A stretch of DNA of 55,335 nucleotides from Nostoc sp. LEGE 12450 (GTDB lineage: Bacteria; Cyanobacteriota; Cyanobacteriia; Cyanobacteriales; Nostocaceae): positions 1 through 55,335 of the forward strand of contig NZ_JADEXU010000040.1 in NCBI RefSeq assembly GCF_015206895.1, given 5' to 3'. The number at the start of each line of letters is the position of its first letter. Position 1 is the stretch's first letter. Made by a program: the position numbers and the translations under genes. Below are positions 8,556-17,795 of the stretch, piece by piece. The notes under the pieces are model-generated. The model was not told the origin of the DNA. It made no database searches and saw nothing but the letters and a program-made list of their open reading frames with translations.

Positions 8556-9047
8556 ATGATAAAAAACCCCATAGGATTACTACTCAACGGAGTTATTGTC
8601 AGCTTCGGACTATTGCCATTATTAGCTCAAGCACAGCAGCCAGTATCGTTTTCTGATGCTCAAGTTGCGGCGATGGTAGAAGCATTGCGACAGGCTGCAC
8701 CGCAAACAAAAAATCCCAACGATGGATATTACAGCGAATGGCAAGTGAAACCAGAAACCCTCAAAGGCTGGACAAGAACTTGTCTCAAACGAGAACTAAC
8801 ACCGACACAGTTTGAAAACAATCCTGCGATCGCTCGCCAAGTTGTCTCTTGCATTACCCGCCGTGAGTTAACCAATCAGTTCCGCGCCACCAACAATAAT
8901 GAAATTGCATCTGTGCGTGGCGCAGCTTGTTGGTGGATGACTGGTAGCTATACAGGTTGCAACAAAGGTTTCACTGCTGAGTATGTGCAAAAAGTTGTCC
9001 GTTTTTACCAACAACAGCGTTCAAAACCGACAGCAACTCAATCATAA
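8556..9047 (+). CDS. Secreted hypothetical protein with four cysteines
   Basis: This 163-aa protein has a clear signal peptide (about residues 1-26, cleavage near LLAQAQQ). The mature part has four Cys in the contexts RTCLKRE, VSCITRR, AACWWM and TGCNKGF, which suggests two disulfides in the periplasm. I recognise no named family. The gene stands alone between pepP and the CBCR kinase. The coding pattern and signal peptide make it a real gene. Confidence 0.65.
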   Translation: MIKNPIGLLLNGVIVSFGLLPLLAQAQQPVSFSDAQVAAMVEALRQAAPQTKNPNDGYYSEWQVKPETLKGWTRTCLKRELTPTQFENNPAIARQVVSCITRRELTNQFRATNNNEIASVRGAACWWMTGSYTGCNKGFTAEYVQKVVRFYQQQRSKPTATQS

Positions 9048-9358
9048 AATTTCATCAAAGTGCCTAACGCACCCCTATTTAACACGGTGCGTTACGCTAT
9101 CGCTAACATACGCAATAGAACTCATATTTGATTGCGTGAAAAAGCCCTGTACAACTCAAAAAGCCTTCTTTCCTATTGCCTCTTGCCTATTGCCTATTGC
9201 CTATTGCCTTCCCACGTAAGTATAGCTACGCTACGCGAACCAAAATCAAACCAGATTCCTATATTTAAGATTTACTTTATAAATAGTCTCTCAACCTAAT
9301 AATCTGAAAAATAAAGAAGGGAATACTAAAAGTAGGTATTTCAGTTTCTTTATACTTT
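9048..9358. other. Intergenic region with TATTGCC tandem repeat
   Basis: The spacer holds a TATTGCC heptamer array (9172-9210) and a common Nostoc spacer motif (CTACGCTACGCGAAC, 9227-9241). A GTA-N8-TAC match at 9216-9229 is noted but not accepted as an NtcA site. The kinase promoter presumably lies in 9240-9358, but no clean -35/-10 pair is claimed. Confidence 0.5.
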
Positions 9359-12300
9359 ATGATAACAAACAGTCCTGAAACGTCGAACTTATTAGACCTG
9401 CAAGAGTGTCACAAACAGCTACAGTTAACGGTTCAGTACCAAAAAATATTGGCGAGAATTCTGGCTAAGATTCGCGCATCTGTAAACATAGAATCCTTAT
9501 GTTCAACTTCTTGTCAAGATATTTGTCGGCAATTAAAGATTGAGCGAGTTGCAATCTACCGCTTCAACACTGACTGGAGCGGTAGTTTTATTAATCGTTT
9601 TGGCTTTGCAGAGCATCCTTGGGATGCATTGACTGCCTTTGGACAGGACTTGGTGTGGGAAGATTCGCATTTGCAAGAAACTCAGGGAGGGCGATATCGC
9701 AAAAATGAGCCGTTTTCTGTGGCTGACATTTACGATGCAGGGCACGCTCGTTGTCATATTGAAGTATTAGAACAGTTTCAGATTCGGGCCTATGCGATCG
9801 CACCGATTTTTATTGGTGCAAAATTATGGGGAATGCTGGCAGCCTATCAACACTCCGCTCCTCGCCAATGGTGGCCTCACGAAGTTGAATTCTTCGCCCA
9901 AGCTGCCAGCCATCTCGGTGTGGCAATGCAGCAGGCAGAAACCCTAGAACAAACTAAACAACGCACAGCAGAACTGCAAGATGCGATCGCACGGCAACGT
10001 GCCTTAACGGAAGTAGTAGGAAATATTCGCTCCTCTGTAAATACCAAAATTATTCTAGACACTGCCTGTCAAGAACTCTGCAAACTCCTGAAGTTAGAGC
10101 GGGCAGCAATTTACCGCTTCAATGAAGACTGGAGCGGCGAATTTGTCAGCCAATTCGGGATGGTAGAGGCACAGTGGGATAGAATCCATCCCTTTGGCAA
10201 AAATCTCGTTTGGCAAGATACCCACCTCCAAGAAACGAAAGGTGGACGCTACCGCAATAACGAAAGTTTTGTTGTTAACGACATCTACCAAGCCGGACAC
10301 TCGCGTTGTCACATCGATATTCTGGAGCAATTCAAGATTCGGGCATATACTTTAGCACCCATCTTCATCGGCCCAAAACTGTGGGGACTGATAGCAGCCT
10401 ATCAACACTCCGGGCCGCGTCAATGGGCAAATTACGAAGTAGAGTTCCTCGGACAGGTAGGGGCACAATTGGGAGTCGCGATTCAGCAAGCCGAGAATTT
10501 GGCTCAGTCGAAACAACAAGCAGTTGCTCTCAAAGATGCGATCGCTCGTCAACGGGCACTAACTGAAGTAGTCGGTAAAATTCGCTCCTCTCTCAATATT
10601 GATTTAATCCTAAAAACTACTTGCCAAGAAGTGTGCAAACTGCTGCGAGTTGAGCGAGTTGGCGTTTATCGCTTCAATGAAGATTGGAGTGGCGAATTCG
10701 TGAGTAATTTCGGCATGGTTGAGGCACAGTGGGACAGCATCAATCCCTTTGGCAAAAATCTCGTTTGGGAAGATACCCACCTCCAAGAAACCAAAGGCGG
10801 ACGCTACCGCAACAATGAAAATTTTGCTGTAGAGGATATTTACCAAGCTGGGCACTCGCGCTGTCACCTCGAGATTTTGGAGCAGTTCAAGATTCGCGCT
10901 TATGCGTTAACCCCAATTTTTGTAGGACGGAATTTGTGGGGATTGCTGGCTGCCTATCAACATTCTGCACCGCGCCAGTGGGATAGTGTGGAAGTGGAAT
11001 TTTTGGGACAGGTTGCTAGCCAACTGGGAGTAGCACTGCAAAGTTCTCAAATGGTGACTCAAATTCAAACTCGCGCTGATGAACTGCAACAATCGGCTGA
11101 ACAGCGCCGGATTTTATTTGATTTGGTCGTCAAAATTCGAGAATCGTTGGATTTAGAGACAATCCTTAAGACTACAGTACAGGAAGTGCGGCGATCGCTG
11201 AATACAGATCGAGTCGGCATCTTCCGCTTCGATCCGAACGTCGGTTTTTGCAGTGGTGAATTTATTGCTGAAGATGTGTTACCCAAATTCGATTCTGCTC
11301 TCGCTGTGAAGGTGCAAGATTATTGCTTTGGCGATCAATATGCACCGCAATATCGCCAAGGGCAAGTACAAGTTATATCTGATGTCAACAGCGTTGGCTC
11401 CAAAGTTCCTCATCTGGATGTGATTGAGCGATTCCAAGTCAAAGCACAGATTATTGTGCCATTGATGGAAGGTGATGAATTGTGGGGATTGTTGTGTATT
11501 CACCAATGCACCCATACACGTCATTGGGAAGAAGCTGAATTGGAATTTGTCACCCAAGTGGCGGCTCAACTGAGTGTAGCGCTACGTCAAGCCAACTTGT
11601 TTCAACAATCTAGTTTGCTGGGTCAAACTCGTGAAGAAGCGAATCAACTGGCGCAGACTCTGAATGAACTGCGGACTGCCCAAATGCAAATTATCCACGC
11701 TGAAAAAATGGCCAGCTTGGGGCAACTGGTAGCGGGAGTTGCCCATGAAATTAATAACCCGATTAATTTCATCCACGGCAACTTAGAACACGCCCACCAA
11801 TACACGCAAGAATTGCTTCGCTATGTGCAGCTTTATTGGCATCATTATCCTGATGCCGCACCAGAAATCAAAGAGTTTTTCAAAAAAGCCGAAATAGAGT
11901 ATTTGGTCGACGACTTACCTAAATTATTCCAATCCATGCAGGTTGGCACTGAGCGGATTTGTGAAATTGTCACCTCTTTACGGAACTTCTCACGTTTAGA
12001 CGAAGCCGATTTCAAGCCAGCAAACATTCATGAAGGCATCGACAGTACATTGATGATTTTGCAAAACCGCTTGAAGCCTTCAGGTGATAGCCTCACCATT
12101 CATGTGAGCAAAGATTATGGTAAGTTACCTCTGATAGAATGCTATCCCGGTCAGTTGAATCAGGTATTTATGAATTTGCTGTCCAATGCCATTGATGCTT
12201 TAGAAGAACGAATCACGCAGGAATCTTCTGAAGGACTGGCAAAAAACCCCAGCAAAATCCGAATTTCTACCTCCCTGCTCAATAAAGACTGGATTGTGAT

Positions 12301-12541
12301 TTGCATAGCCGACAACGGACTCGGCATAGATGAAAAAGTCCTCTCTCGACTGTTCGATCCATTTTTTACTACCAAGGTTGTCGGTAAAGGCACAGGACTG
12401 GGACTATCTATCAGCTACCAGATAGTAACAGAGAAACATAACGGCAAAATCTACTGCCAATCTGAACTTGGCAAAGGTACAGAGTTTGTGGTTGAGTTGC
12501 CGATTCGTCAAGTTACAACTAAAAAATCAGTAGCTAGTTAA
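9359..12541 (+). CDS. Cyanobacteriochrome-type sensor histidine kinase with four GAF domains
   Basis: This 1060-aa kinase has four tandem GAF domains (about residues 38-195, 225-380, 410-565 and 595-755), then HisKA with the phospho-accepting His796 in VAGVAHEINNP and an HATPase domain (ADNGLGIDE, GKGTGLGLSIS). GAF1-3 each carry a canonical Cys-His pair (C132, C317, C502) in AGHxRCH, an LQETxGGRYR block, W-x-D (for example VWEDTHLQ) and LWGxxAAYQHS. This matches red/green cyanobacteriochromes that bind a bilin through the Cys. GAF4 keeps a DXCF motif (DYCF, C656) but has Pro684 in place of the canonical Cys next to His685. No transmembrane segment is seen, so it is probably a soluble photosensor. 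No receiver gene lies beside it, so the partner is unknown. Photocycle colours are inferred from motifs only. Confidence 0.9.
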   Translation: MITNSPETSNLLDLQECHKQLQLTVQYQKILARILAKIRASVNIESLCSTSCQDICRQLKIERVAIYRFNTDWSGSFINRFGFAEHPWDALTAFGQDLVWEDSHLQETQGGRYRKNEPFSVADIYDAGHARCHIEVLEQFQIRAYAIAPIFIGAKLWGMLAAYQHSAPRQWWPHEVEFFAQAASHLGVAMQQAETLEQTKQRTAELQDAIARQRALTEVVGNIRSSVNTKIILDTACQELCKLLKLERAAIYRFNEDWSGEFVSQFGMVEAQWDRIHPFGKNLVWQDTHLQETKGGRYRNNESFVVNDIYQAGHSRCHIDILEQFKIRAYTLAPIFIGPKLWGLIAAYQHSGPRQWANYEVEFLGQVGAQLGVAIQQAENLAQSKQQAVALKDAIARQRALTEVVGKIRSSLNIDLILKTTCQEVCKLLRVERVGVYRFNEDWSGEFVSNFGMVEAQWDSINPFGKNLVWEDTHLQETKGGRYRNNENFAVEDIYQAGHSRCHLEILEQFKIRAYALTPIFVGRNLWGLLAAYQHSAPRQWDSVEVEFLGQVASQLGVALQSSQMVTQIQTRADELQQSAEQRRILFDLVVKIRESLDLETILKTTVQEVRRSLNTDRVGIFRFDPNVGFCSGEFIAEDVLPKFDSALAVKVQDYCFGDQYAPQYRQGQVQVISDVNSVGSKVPHLDVIERFQVKAQIIVPLMEGDELWGLLCIHQCTHTRHWEEAELEFVTQVAAQLSVALRQANLFQQSSLLGQTREEANQLAQTLNELRTAQMQIIHAEKMASLGQLVAGVAHEINNPINFIHGNLEHAHQYTQELLRYVQLYWHHYPDAAPEIKEFFKKAEIEYLVDDLPKLFQSMQVGTERICEIVTSLRNFSRLDEADFKPANIHEGIDSTLMILQNRLKPSGDSLTIHVSKDYGKLPLIECYPGQLNQVFMNLLSNAIDALEERITQESSEGLAKNPSKIRISTSLLNKDWIVICIADNGLGIDEKVLSRLFDPFFTTKVVGKGTGLGLSISYQIVTEKHNGKIYCQSELGKGTEFVVELPIRQVTTKKSVAS

Positions 12542-12606
12542 GGGGTTAGACCAGGAATAAGCAAAGAGGCAAAGTGATGATTTTTGCCGACTCACTTGAC
12601 AAATTA

Positions 12607-13286
12607 TCACTCGGCACACAGTACTGCTTTGGTAGCAGTTGTATTACATAATTGCTTTACCTTTTCGGCAACCCAATCAACGCGATCTTTTCCCCAAAAT
12701 CTCTCGCCTTCGACTACCCAAGTCGGGACTCCGGGACAGCCAAACTGTTCGTATTCTGCCAAAGCTGCCACTGCTGCTTGTTTGGCTGCTTCCCCGTAGA
12801 TTAACTCAAGAATGCGATCGCCATTCAACCCAACATCATCTGCAACTTTCCTAATCACAGACTCATCGTTAACATCAAGTAAATCGATGTAGGTCGCTCG
12901 AAAAAAAGCTGTATCAAGCAGATGCTCCTTTCCAGTTCCACAAGCAGCGTAATAAGCTCTTGCAGGAAGTTCTTCCCGACCAAATTTCATTTGCTCCCAG
13001 CGCTTGACCCACCGACCAAATTCTTCAACTTCTTTGAGCCGAATTTCAATACCGTACTTTTTCGCCCACCGCAAACAATCTTCTTTGTGATACGACGATA
13101 ACAGGGTGCTTTCACTTCGTCCTTGTAAATCAGCTACCTTTATACCTCGCTCTTTTGGTATGTAAATTGGTCGTCGTTCAATATCAACAAGTAAACCCTG
13201 AATGCTTTTTCGGCAAGAGCAATACCAATATATGAATTTGACGAATAGTATATCGAGTATGAATATACTTTGATTCGCTGCGACAT
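12607..13286 (-). pseudogene. Frameshifted DsbA-fold (2-hydroxychromene-2-carboxylate isomerase-like) gene
   Basis: From ATG 13286 one frame reads MSQRIKVYSYSIYYSSNSYI and then GIALAEKAF, which is the start of a DsbA-fold protein of the HCCA isomerase/FrnE kind. The frame is lost near 13199-13204 and the rest continues in the next frame (GLLVDIERRPIYIPKERG) through GCPGVPTWVVEGERFWGKDR to the stop at 12607. The reconstructed length of about 226 aa suits the family. The active-site region reads YYSSNSY, with no CXXC, so it was not a classical thiol oxidase even when intact. A single-base loss explains the break. It could be a true pseudogene, a sequencing error, or a gene now restarted at an internal codon near 13074. 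Confidence 0.75.
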
Positions 13287-13314
13287 CTGTCTAAATTAAC
13301 TCGCTATTTTGATA

Positions 13315-13944
13315 TTAAATTTTGCTTTTAACCCATTGGCGAAATTCTTTAACTAATTCCAAATAATCTTTTTCTCCCACCTGCTCTAAAAAATTAGAAA
13401 TCTCTGTTAATGGCAAATGAGGAAACGCTAAACTTTGGTCAACAGCTATATATTGATCATTTCGTAAGATATTTATACTAAAAATAGTGCCATCATAACG
13501 CCAAATCTCTGGTACACCCATATCAGCATAGACTTGAAAACGATTTTTGGAACTGCTGGTAATATCAATTTCCACTACCAAATCTGGCGGCGGATCTTGT
13601 TGCAAATTAATTCTTTTTTTCCCCTTAATGAACTTAACATTTTTAATGTAAAAGCATTCATCTGGTTCTGCACCACTCAGTTCTGGAAGTTTGAAAGTAG
13701 TAGAACCAAGGGGCTGAATCCTAACTTCTAGTTCTTCCGCTAGAGTTTCGACAAATCGACCCACAATTTTTTTATAACTTTCATGTTCGGGTGAAGGAAC
13801 CATGATTTCTAAAGTACCTCGATTGTAAGTAAGCCGGAGACGGCGACTAGCACTAAGTTCAGTTAACAAGTTCTCATAAGTTTGCCAACTGATACCCGAT
13901 AAGTGGATGATTTCTGTGGGTTGAAGCAGTGTGTTGCTAGTCAT
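13315..13944 (-). CDS. Uma2 family (DUF820) restriction-endonuclease-fold protein
   Basis: This is a protein of about 209 aa from ATG 13944 (MTSNTLLQPTEIIHLSGISW); the frame is open 17 codons further upstream but that part is unlike the family. Features typical of Uma2/DUF820 are the N-terminal region with LTYNRGTLEIMVPSPEHE and the PD-(D/E)xK-like core PPPDLVVEIDITSSS (D and E-x-D), followed by YADMGVPEIWRYDG. The family is greatly expanded in Nostocales and has a nuclease-like fold, but its physiological role is not established. It stands alone, downstream of the perfect palindrome at 14023-14051. Confidence 0.9.
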   Translation of the reverse strand: MTSNTLLQPTEIIHLSGISWQTYENLLTELSASRRLRLTYNRGTLEIMVPSPEHESYKKIVGRFVETLAEELEVRIQPLGSTTFKLPELSGAEPDECFYIKNVKFIKGKKRINLQQDPPPDLVVEIDITSSSKNRFQVYADMGVPEIWRYDGTIFSINILRNDQYIAVDQSLAFPHLPLTEISNFLEQVGEKDYLELVKEFRQWVKSKI

Positions 13945-14022
13945 AGCGATATGTAATGTAGGTTCTCGCTGTACAATAGCCTTTCTTGCCCTCATTGTAC
14001 TTTAGACCTCTCCAGAATGAAT

Positions 14023-14051
14023 GTAGAGACGTAGCAGTGCTACGTCTCTAC
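14023..14051. repeat. Perfect 29-bp palindrome (GTAGAGACG family)
   Basis: Fourteen bases from GTAGAGACGTAGCA are exactly mirrored around one central base. There is no T-run, so it is a dispersed palindromic element and not a terminator. It lies between the divergent Uma2 and ffh genes. Confidence 0.75.
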
Positions 14052-14218
14052 AAAGGTTGTGGATAACGCATATTCAATAAAGGTAGGTATCTGTTTGCTA
14101 CAGTCGCGGTGAAAACTACTAAGCTGGTAAATAGCACGTTTAAAATTTAGCGGAAATTCGGAATCGCATTTATCGGCGGTTCAAGATTCCTCATTGGCGA
14201 ACTACCTGTAATTACATT

Positions 14219-15685
14219 ATGTTTGATGCTCTATCTGACCGTTTAGAAGCCGCCTGGAAAAAACTGCGGGGACAGGACAAAATTTCTCAATCCAACATTC
14301 AAGATGCATTGCGCGAAGTGCGCCGCGCCTTGTTGGAGGCAGATGTCAATCTCCAGGTAGTCAAAGATTTTATTAGCGAAGTCGAAGCCAAAGCCCAGGG
14401 AGCCGAGGTAGTTACCGGCGTGCGACCTGACCAACAGTTCATCAAAATTGTTCACGATGAACTGGTGGAGGTGATGGGAGAAGAAAATGTTCCGATCGCA
14501 GAAGCTAAGGAAAAGCCTACTATTGTGTTGATGGCTGGTTTGCAAGGTACTGGTAAAACCACAGCTACCGCTAAGTTAGCCTTACATTTGAGAAAATTAG
14601 ATCGTAGCTGTTTGTTGGTGGCGACAGACGTATATCGCCCAGCAGCGATCGACCAGTTGCTGACGTTGGGTAAGCAAATTGATGTACCAGTATTTGAACT
14701 AGGAAGCGACGCAGATCCCGTAGAAATTGCTCGCCAGGGCGTAGAACGCGCTAGGGCAGAAGGTGTAAACACAGTAATTATTGATACTGCTGGTCGCCTG
14801 CAAATTGACGAAGATATGATGGCGGAATTAGCCCGCATCAAAGCAACTGTCCAACCCCATGAAACTCTTTTGGTGGTGGACGCGATGACTGGTCAAGAGG
14901 CAGCAAATCTGACTCGCACCTTCCATGAGCAGATCGGAATTACTGGGGCAATTCTCACCAAGATGGATGGTGATAGCCGTGGTGGTGCAGCGCTGTCAGT
15001 GCGAAAGATTTCGGGAGCGCCGATTAAATTTGTGGGCGTGGGTGAGAAAGTCGAGGCACTGCAACCCTTTTACCCCGATCGCATGGCATCGCGGATTTTG
15101 GGAATGGGCGATGTGCTAACTCTAGTAGAAAAAGCCCAGGAAGAGTTCGATTTAGCAGATGCTGAGAAAATGCAGGAGAAAATCCTGTCAGCAAAATTTG
15201 ACTTTACTGACTTTCTTAAGCAGTTGCGGATGCTGAAGAACATGGGTTCTCTGGGAGGCTTCATCAAGATGATCCCAGGAATGAACAAGCTTTCAGACGA
15301 CCAACTCAAGCAGGGAGAAACCCAGCTTAAGCGCTGTGAGGCCATGATTAACTCCATGACTCGCCAAGAACGCCACGACCCCGATTTATTAGCCAGTTCT
15401 CCTAGCCGACGGCGACGCATTGCTGCTGGCTCCGGCTATAGAGAGTCAGATGTGACTAAACTGGTGGGTGATTTCCAAAAAATGCGATCGCTCATGCAGC
15501 AAATGGGTCAAGGTGGTTTCCCTGGAATGCCGGGAATGTTCGGCGGTGGCGGCGGTATGGGCAACGCCTTCGCAGGTGCAGGTAATCGTCCCGCAGCCCC
15601 CGGATGGCGGGGTTATGGTGGTGATGCAGGCACGAAAAAGAAAAAAACCAAAGAGAAAAAGAAAAAAGGGTTCGGCAATCTTTAA
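14219..15685 (+). CDS. ffh: Signal recognition particle protein Ffh (SRP54)
   Basis: This 488-aa GTPase binds 4.5S/SRP RNA and signal sequences and delivers nascent membrane proteins to FtsY. An N-domain four-helix bundle (about residues 1-90) precedes the G-domain with P-loop GLQGTGKTT (107-115), DTAGRLQID, and TKMDGDSRGGAALS. The Met-rich M-domain (about 320-430) includes MIPGMNKLSD. A Gly/Met-rich tail (MPGMFGGGGGMGNAF) ends in a lysine-rich stretch, as in other cyanobacteria. ATG start at 14219. rpsP follows after 240 bases containing an STRR, in the conserved ffh-rpsP-KH order. Confidence 0.98.
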   Translation: MFDALSDRLEAAWKKLRGQDKISQSNIQDALREVRRALLEADVNLQVVKDFISEVEAKAQGAEVVTGVRPDQQFIKIVHDELVEVMGEENVPIAEAKEKPTIVLMAGLQGTGKTTATAKLALHLRKLDRSCLLVATDVYRPAAIDQLLTLGKQIDVPVFELGSDADPVEIARQGVERARAEGVNTVIIDTAGRLQIDEDMMAELARIKATVQPHETLLVVDAMTGQEAANLTRTFHEQIGITGAILTKMDGDSRGGAALSVRKISGAPIKFVGVGEKVEALQPFYPDRMASRILGMGDVLTLVEKAQEEFDLADAEKMQEKILSAKFDFTDFLKQLRMLKNMGSLGGFIKMIPGMNKLSDDQLKQGETQLKRCEAMINSMTRQERHDPDLLASSPSRRRRIAAGSGYRESDVTKLVGDFQKMRSLMQQMGQGGFPGMPGMFGGGGGMGNAFAGAGNRPAAPGWRGYGGDAGTKKKKTKEKKKKGFGNL

Positions 15686-15688
15686 TTA

Positions 15689-15766
15689 TTGGGCATTGGG
15701 CATGGGGCATAGGGCATTGGTAATTTACAAATGACAAATGACAAATGACCAATGACAAATGACTAA
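15689..15766. repeat. STRR: GGGCATT and AAATGAC tandem heptamers
   Basis: Two adjacent arrays follow the ffh stop: GGGCATT-type units (15689-15720) and TGACAAA-type units (15725-15766). The second is the complement of the array at 17794-17832. The first matches the array at the right end of the window. Confidence 0.85.
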
Positions 15767-15925
15767 TAGCAGCAAATGCTAGGCAGTGCTAAAATTAGCA
15801 TTTCGACCTCAGAATTTATCAGCAGAGGAAACTAACCCTCAATTTCTCGGCAATAGCCAGATTTAGGTTGCTTCCTCACCCACTAGTTGGTAACTAATAT
15901 CTAAACAGGAGAACGATTCTTCAAC

Positions 15926-16189
15926 ATGATCAAACTGCGCTTGAAGCGATTCGGTAAAAAACGGGAAGCAAGTTACCGCATTGTCGCCATTAACAACCTC
16001 GCTCGCCGTGATGGCCGTCCCCTAGAAGAATTGGGATTTTATAACCCCAGAACTGATGAAGTGCGATTAGACGTTCCCGGTATCGTCAAGCGACTACAAC
16101 AAGGCGCTCAACCCACTGACACCGTACGTCGCATTCTAGTAAAAGCTAATGTTTTTGAACAGGTCAGTGCAACAACAGCCGCATCATAA
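15926..16189 (+). CDS. rpsP: 30S ribosomal protein S16
   Basis: This 87-aa protein is a small-subunit ribosomal protein. The N-terminus [20 protein letters not shown] is diagnostic of bS16, followed by [15 protein letters not shown]. The length is usual for bacteria. The Shine-Dalgarno-like AGGAGAA lies at 15907-15913. The downstream KH gene overlaps or abuts its 3' end, so the two are translationally linked. Confidence 0.98.
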   Translation: MIKLRLKRFGKKREASYRIVAINNLARRDGRPLEELGFYNPRTDEVRLDVPGIVKRLQQGAQPTDTVRRILVKANVFEQVSATTAAS

Positions 16190-16586
16190 TTTCGGAACAA
16201 AATTGCCAACAGCCAGTCCCAACTATGTTGATCTGGTTCGGTTTTTGGTGCAGCCATTTTTGGAATCTCCAGAGACTTTAAGTGTCGATTGTGAAATTTC
16301 TCAGGCCCTAAACCGGGTTTGGGTTCGCATCGCCTTTGAAAGCACAGATAAAGGGAAAGTGTTTGGTCGAGGGGGACGCAATATTCAGGCGATTCGTACA
16401 GTAATTGCCGCAGCCGCAGCCGCAGCTGGGCAATCAGCATACCTGGATATCTACGGCAGTACCACTCCGGGCCGCGAAGGTATGTCTTTTGATGAAGACA
16501 CAGAAGAGCGATCGCCACCGCCGACTAGAAGAGAAGTGCGTGGAAATGATGGGCCTAAACCCATTGTTAAACCCCGCCTCCGCTAG
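16149..16586 (+). CDS. khpA: KH-domain RNA-binding protein (KhpA/YlqC-like)
   Basis: This is a protein of up to 145 aa. From the ATG at 16149 it overlaps rpsP by 41 bases; an alternative TTG at 16203 just after the rpsP stop would give about 127 aa. The core (about residues 28-105) is the KhpA family: [20 protein letters not shown], then [20 protein letters not shown]. The latter holds the KH GxxG loop (GRGG), followed by NIQAIRTV. The Ala-rich run AAAAAAAG is unusual but in frame. KhpA proteins bind RNA and, with partners, affect cell division and sRNA networks in Gram-positives; the cyanobacterial role is unclear. It follows rpsP as in most bacteria and ends at the terminator at 16606-16635. 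Confidence 0.88.
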   Translation: MFLNRSVQQQPHHNFGTKLPTASPNYVDLVRFLVQPFLESPETLSVDCEISQALNRVWVRIAFESTDKGKVFGRGGRNIQAIRTVIAAAAAAAGQSAYLDIYGSTTPGREGMSFDEDTEERSPPPTRREVRGNDGPKPIVKPRLR

Positions 16587-16605
16587 GTTAAAACTAGAGA
16601 GCAAA

Positions 16606-16641
16606 TCTGAGCGGTTGTAGTTACCTCCGCTCAGAATTTTT
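16606..16641 (+). terminator. Intrinsic terminator after the rpsP-KH unit
   Basis: A 9-bp stem (TCTGAGCGG, 16606-16614, pairs with CCGCTCAGA, 16627-16635) has a 12-nt loop and is followed by ATTTTT. It lies 20 bases after the KH gene and implies that the PhoH-like gene has its own promoter. Confidence 0.8.
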
Positions 16642-16699
16642 GTAAAGATAGAAAGTAGCAAAAAGATTTTTGGATATTTTTTTGAACTATTTAGAACTA

Positions 16700-16724
16700 G
16701 AGGCGTAAATCTGTACGTCTCTAC
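16700..16724. repeat. Degenerate GTAGAGACG-family element
   Basis: A half-site of the family (TACGTCTCTAC) is preceded by a diverged arm (AGGCGTAAATC). It lies between the KH and PhoH genes. Confidence 0.4.
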
Positions 16725-16805
16725 GGCAGATTCATTTGTTGCAAATATTTTTCTAAAATGTAAGTAAAAAGCGTAATTTCGTTTTTAGCGAAAAAATATT
16801 AACCT

Positions 16806-17795
16806 TTGTCAAAAATAGATCCTTACGAATTAAAAAATACTATGGCAGGTGCTTTAACAATTCAGCTGCCGAATGTTGCTAGTGCGATCGCTCTTGGAGG
16901 AGATAGAGAAGAAAATCTCAAAATCCTATCTCGGCAAACAGGAGCTAATCTAGTGCTACGCGGACAGGAATTAGTGATTTCTGGTACTCAAGAGCAAATC
17001 GATCTGGCTTCTCGATTGGTGCGATCGCTTGAAGACCTTTGGATTAAAGGCAATACCATCACTAGTGCCGATATTTTAACAGCCCGTCAAGCCATAGATA
17101 GCGATCGGCAAGGGGAACTGCAAGATTTACAGCGAGATGTCCTTGCCAAAAGTCGCAGGGGCGAAGAAGTCCGTGCTAAAACCTTTCGCCAGCGTCAATA
17201 TATCGACGCACTCCGTAGGCGCGATCTTACCTTTGGTATTGGGCCTGCTGGTACTGGGAAGACTTATCTCGCCGTTGTTGTCGCCGTACAAGCACTCCTT
17301 GCTAACCAAGTTGAAAAGCTAATTTTAACTCGCCCTGCCGTTGAAGCCGGTGAAAAACTCGGTTTTTTGCCTGGAGACTTGCAGCAGAAAGTTAATCCCT
17401 ATCTTCGCCCACTTTACGATGCTATTTATGAATTCATCGACCCAGAAAAAGTACCCAGTTTAATGGAACGTGGTGTAATTGAAGTCGCGCCACTTGCCTA
17501 TATGCGGGGACGCACCCTCAATAACGCCTTTATCATTGTCGATGAAGCTCAAAATACTACACCCGCTCAGATGAAAATGGTTTTAACTCGTTTGGGCTTC
17601 CGTTCGCGGATGGTGATTACAGGCGATATGACACAAACTGATTTACCACTTCACCAACAATCAGGTTTAGGAGTGGCTTTACAAATTTTAAAACACGTTG
17701 AAGGCATTGCTTTTTGCGAATTTTCCCAAAAAGATGTTGTGCGCCATCCGCTAGTTCAGCGCATTGTCGCTGCTTATGAACAATACGAAAAATAG
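16806..17795 (+). CDS. phoH: PhoH-like P-loop ATPase
   Basis: This is a protein of up to 329 aa from a TTG at 16806; the next candidate is ATG 16842 (MAGALTIQL). An N-terminal KH-like region (about residues 18-75) is followed by a PhoH/superfamily-1-like ATPase with Walker A GPAGTGKT (146-153), Walker B FIIVDEAQN, and the motif VITGDMTQTDLP. Members are ATPases linked to RNA metabolism and, in E. coli, phosphate starvation, with no settled role. It lies downstream of ffh-rpsP-KH but behind a terminator. It is followed by a TTTGTCA STRR. Confidence 0.93.
   Translation: MSKIDPYELKNTMAGALTIQLPNVASAIALGGDREENLKILSRQTGANLVLRGQELVISGTQEQIDLASRLVRSLEDLWIKGNTITSADILTARQAIDSDRQGELQDLQRDVLAKSRRGEEVRAKTFRQRQYIDALRRRDLTFGIGPAGTGKTYLAVVVAVQALLANQVEKLILTRPAVEAGEKLGFLPGDLQQKVNPYLRPLYDAIYEFIDPEKVPSLMERGVIEVAPLAYMRGRTLNNAFIIVDEAQNTTPAQMKMVLTRLGFRSRMVITGDMTQTDLPLHQQSGLGVALQILKHVEGIAFCEFSQKDVVRHPLVQRIVAAYEQYEK

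Noticed and set aside
9216..9229. GTA-N8-TAC match, the NtcA consensus
   Set aside because: It falls in a common spacer repeat (CTACGCTACGCG) and no -10 box sits at the expected 22-base distance.
9359..12541. Plant/bacterial phytochrome rather than CBCR
   Set aside because: There is no PAS-GAF-PHY arrangement; each GAF stands alone with CBCR-specific motifs.
13286..13944. Uma2 and frameshifted DsbA-like gene as a toxin-antitoxin or restriction unit
   Set aside because: Neither protein matches such a system, and Uma2 genes are common and solitary in Nostocales.
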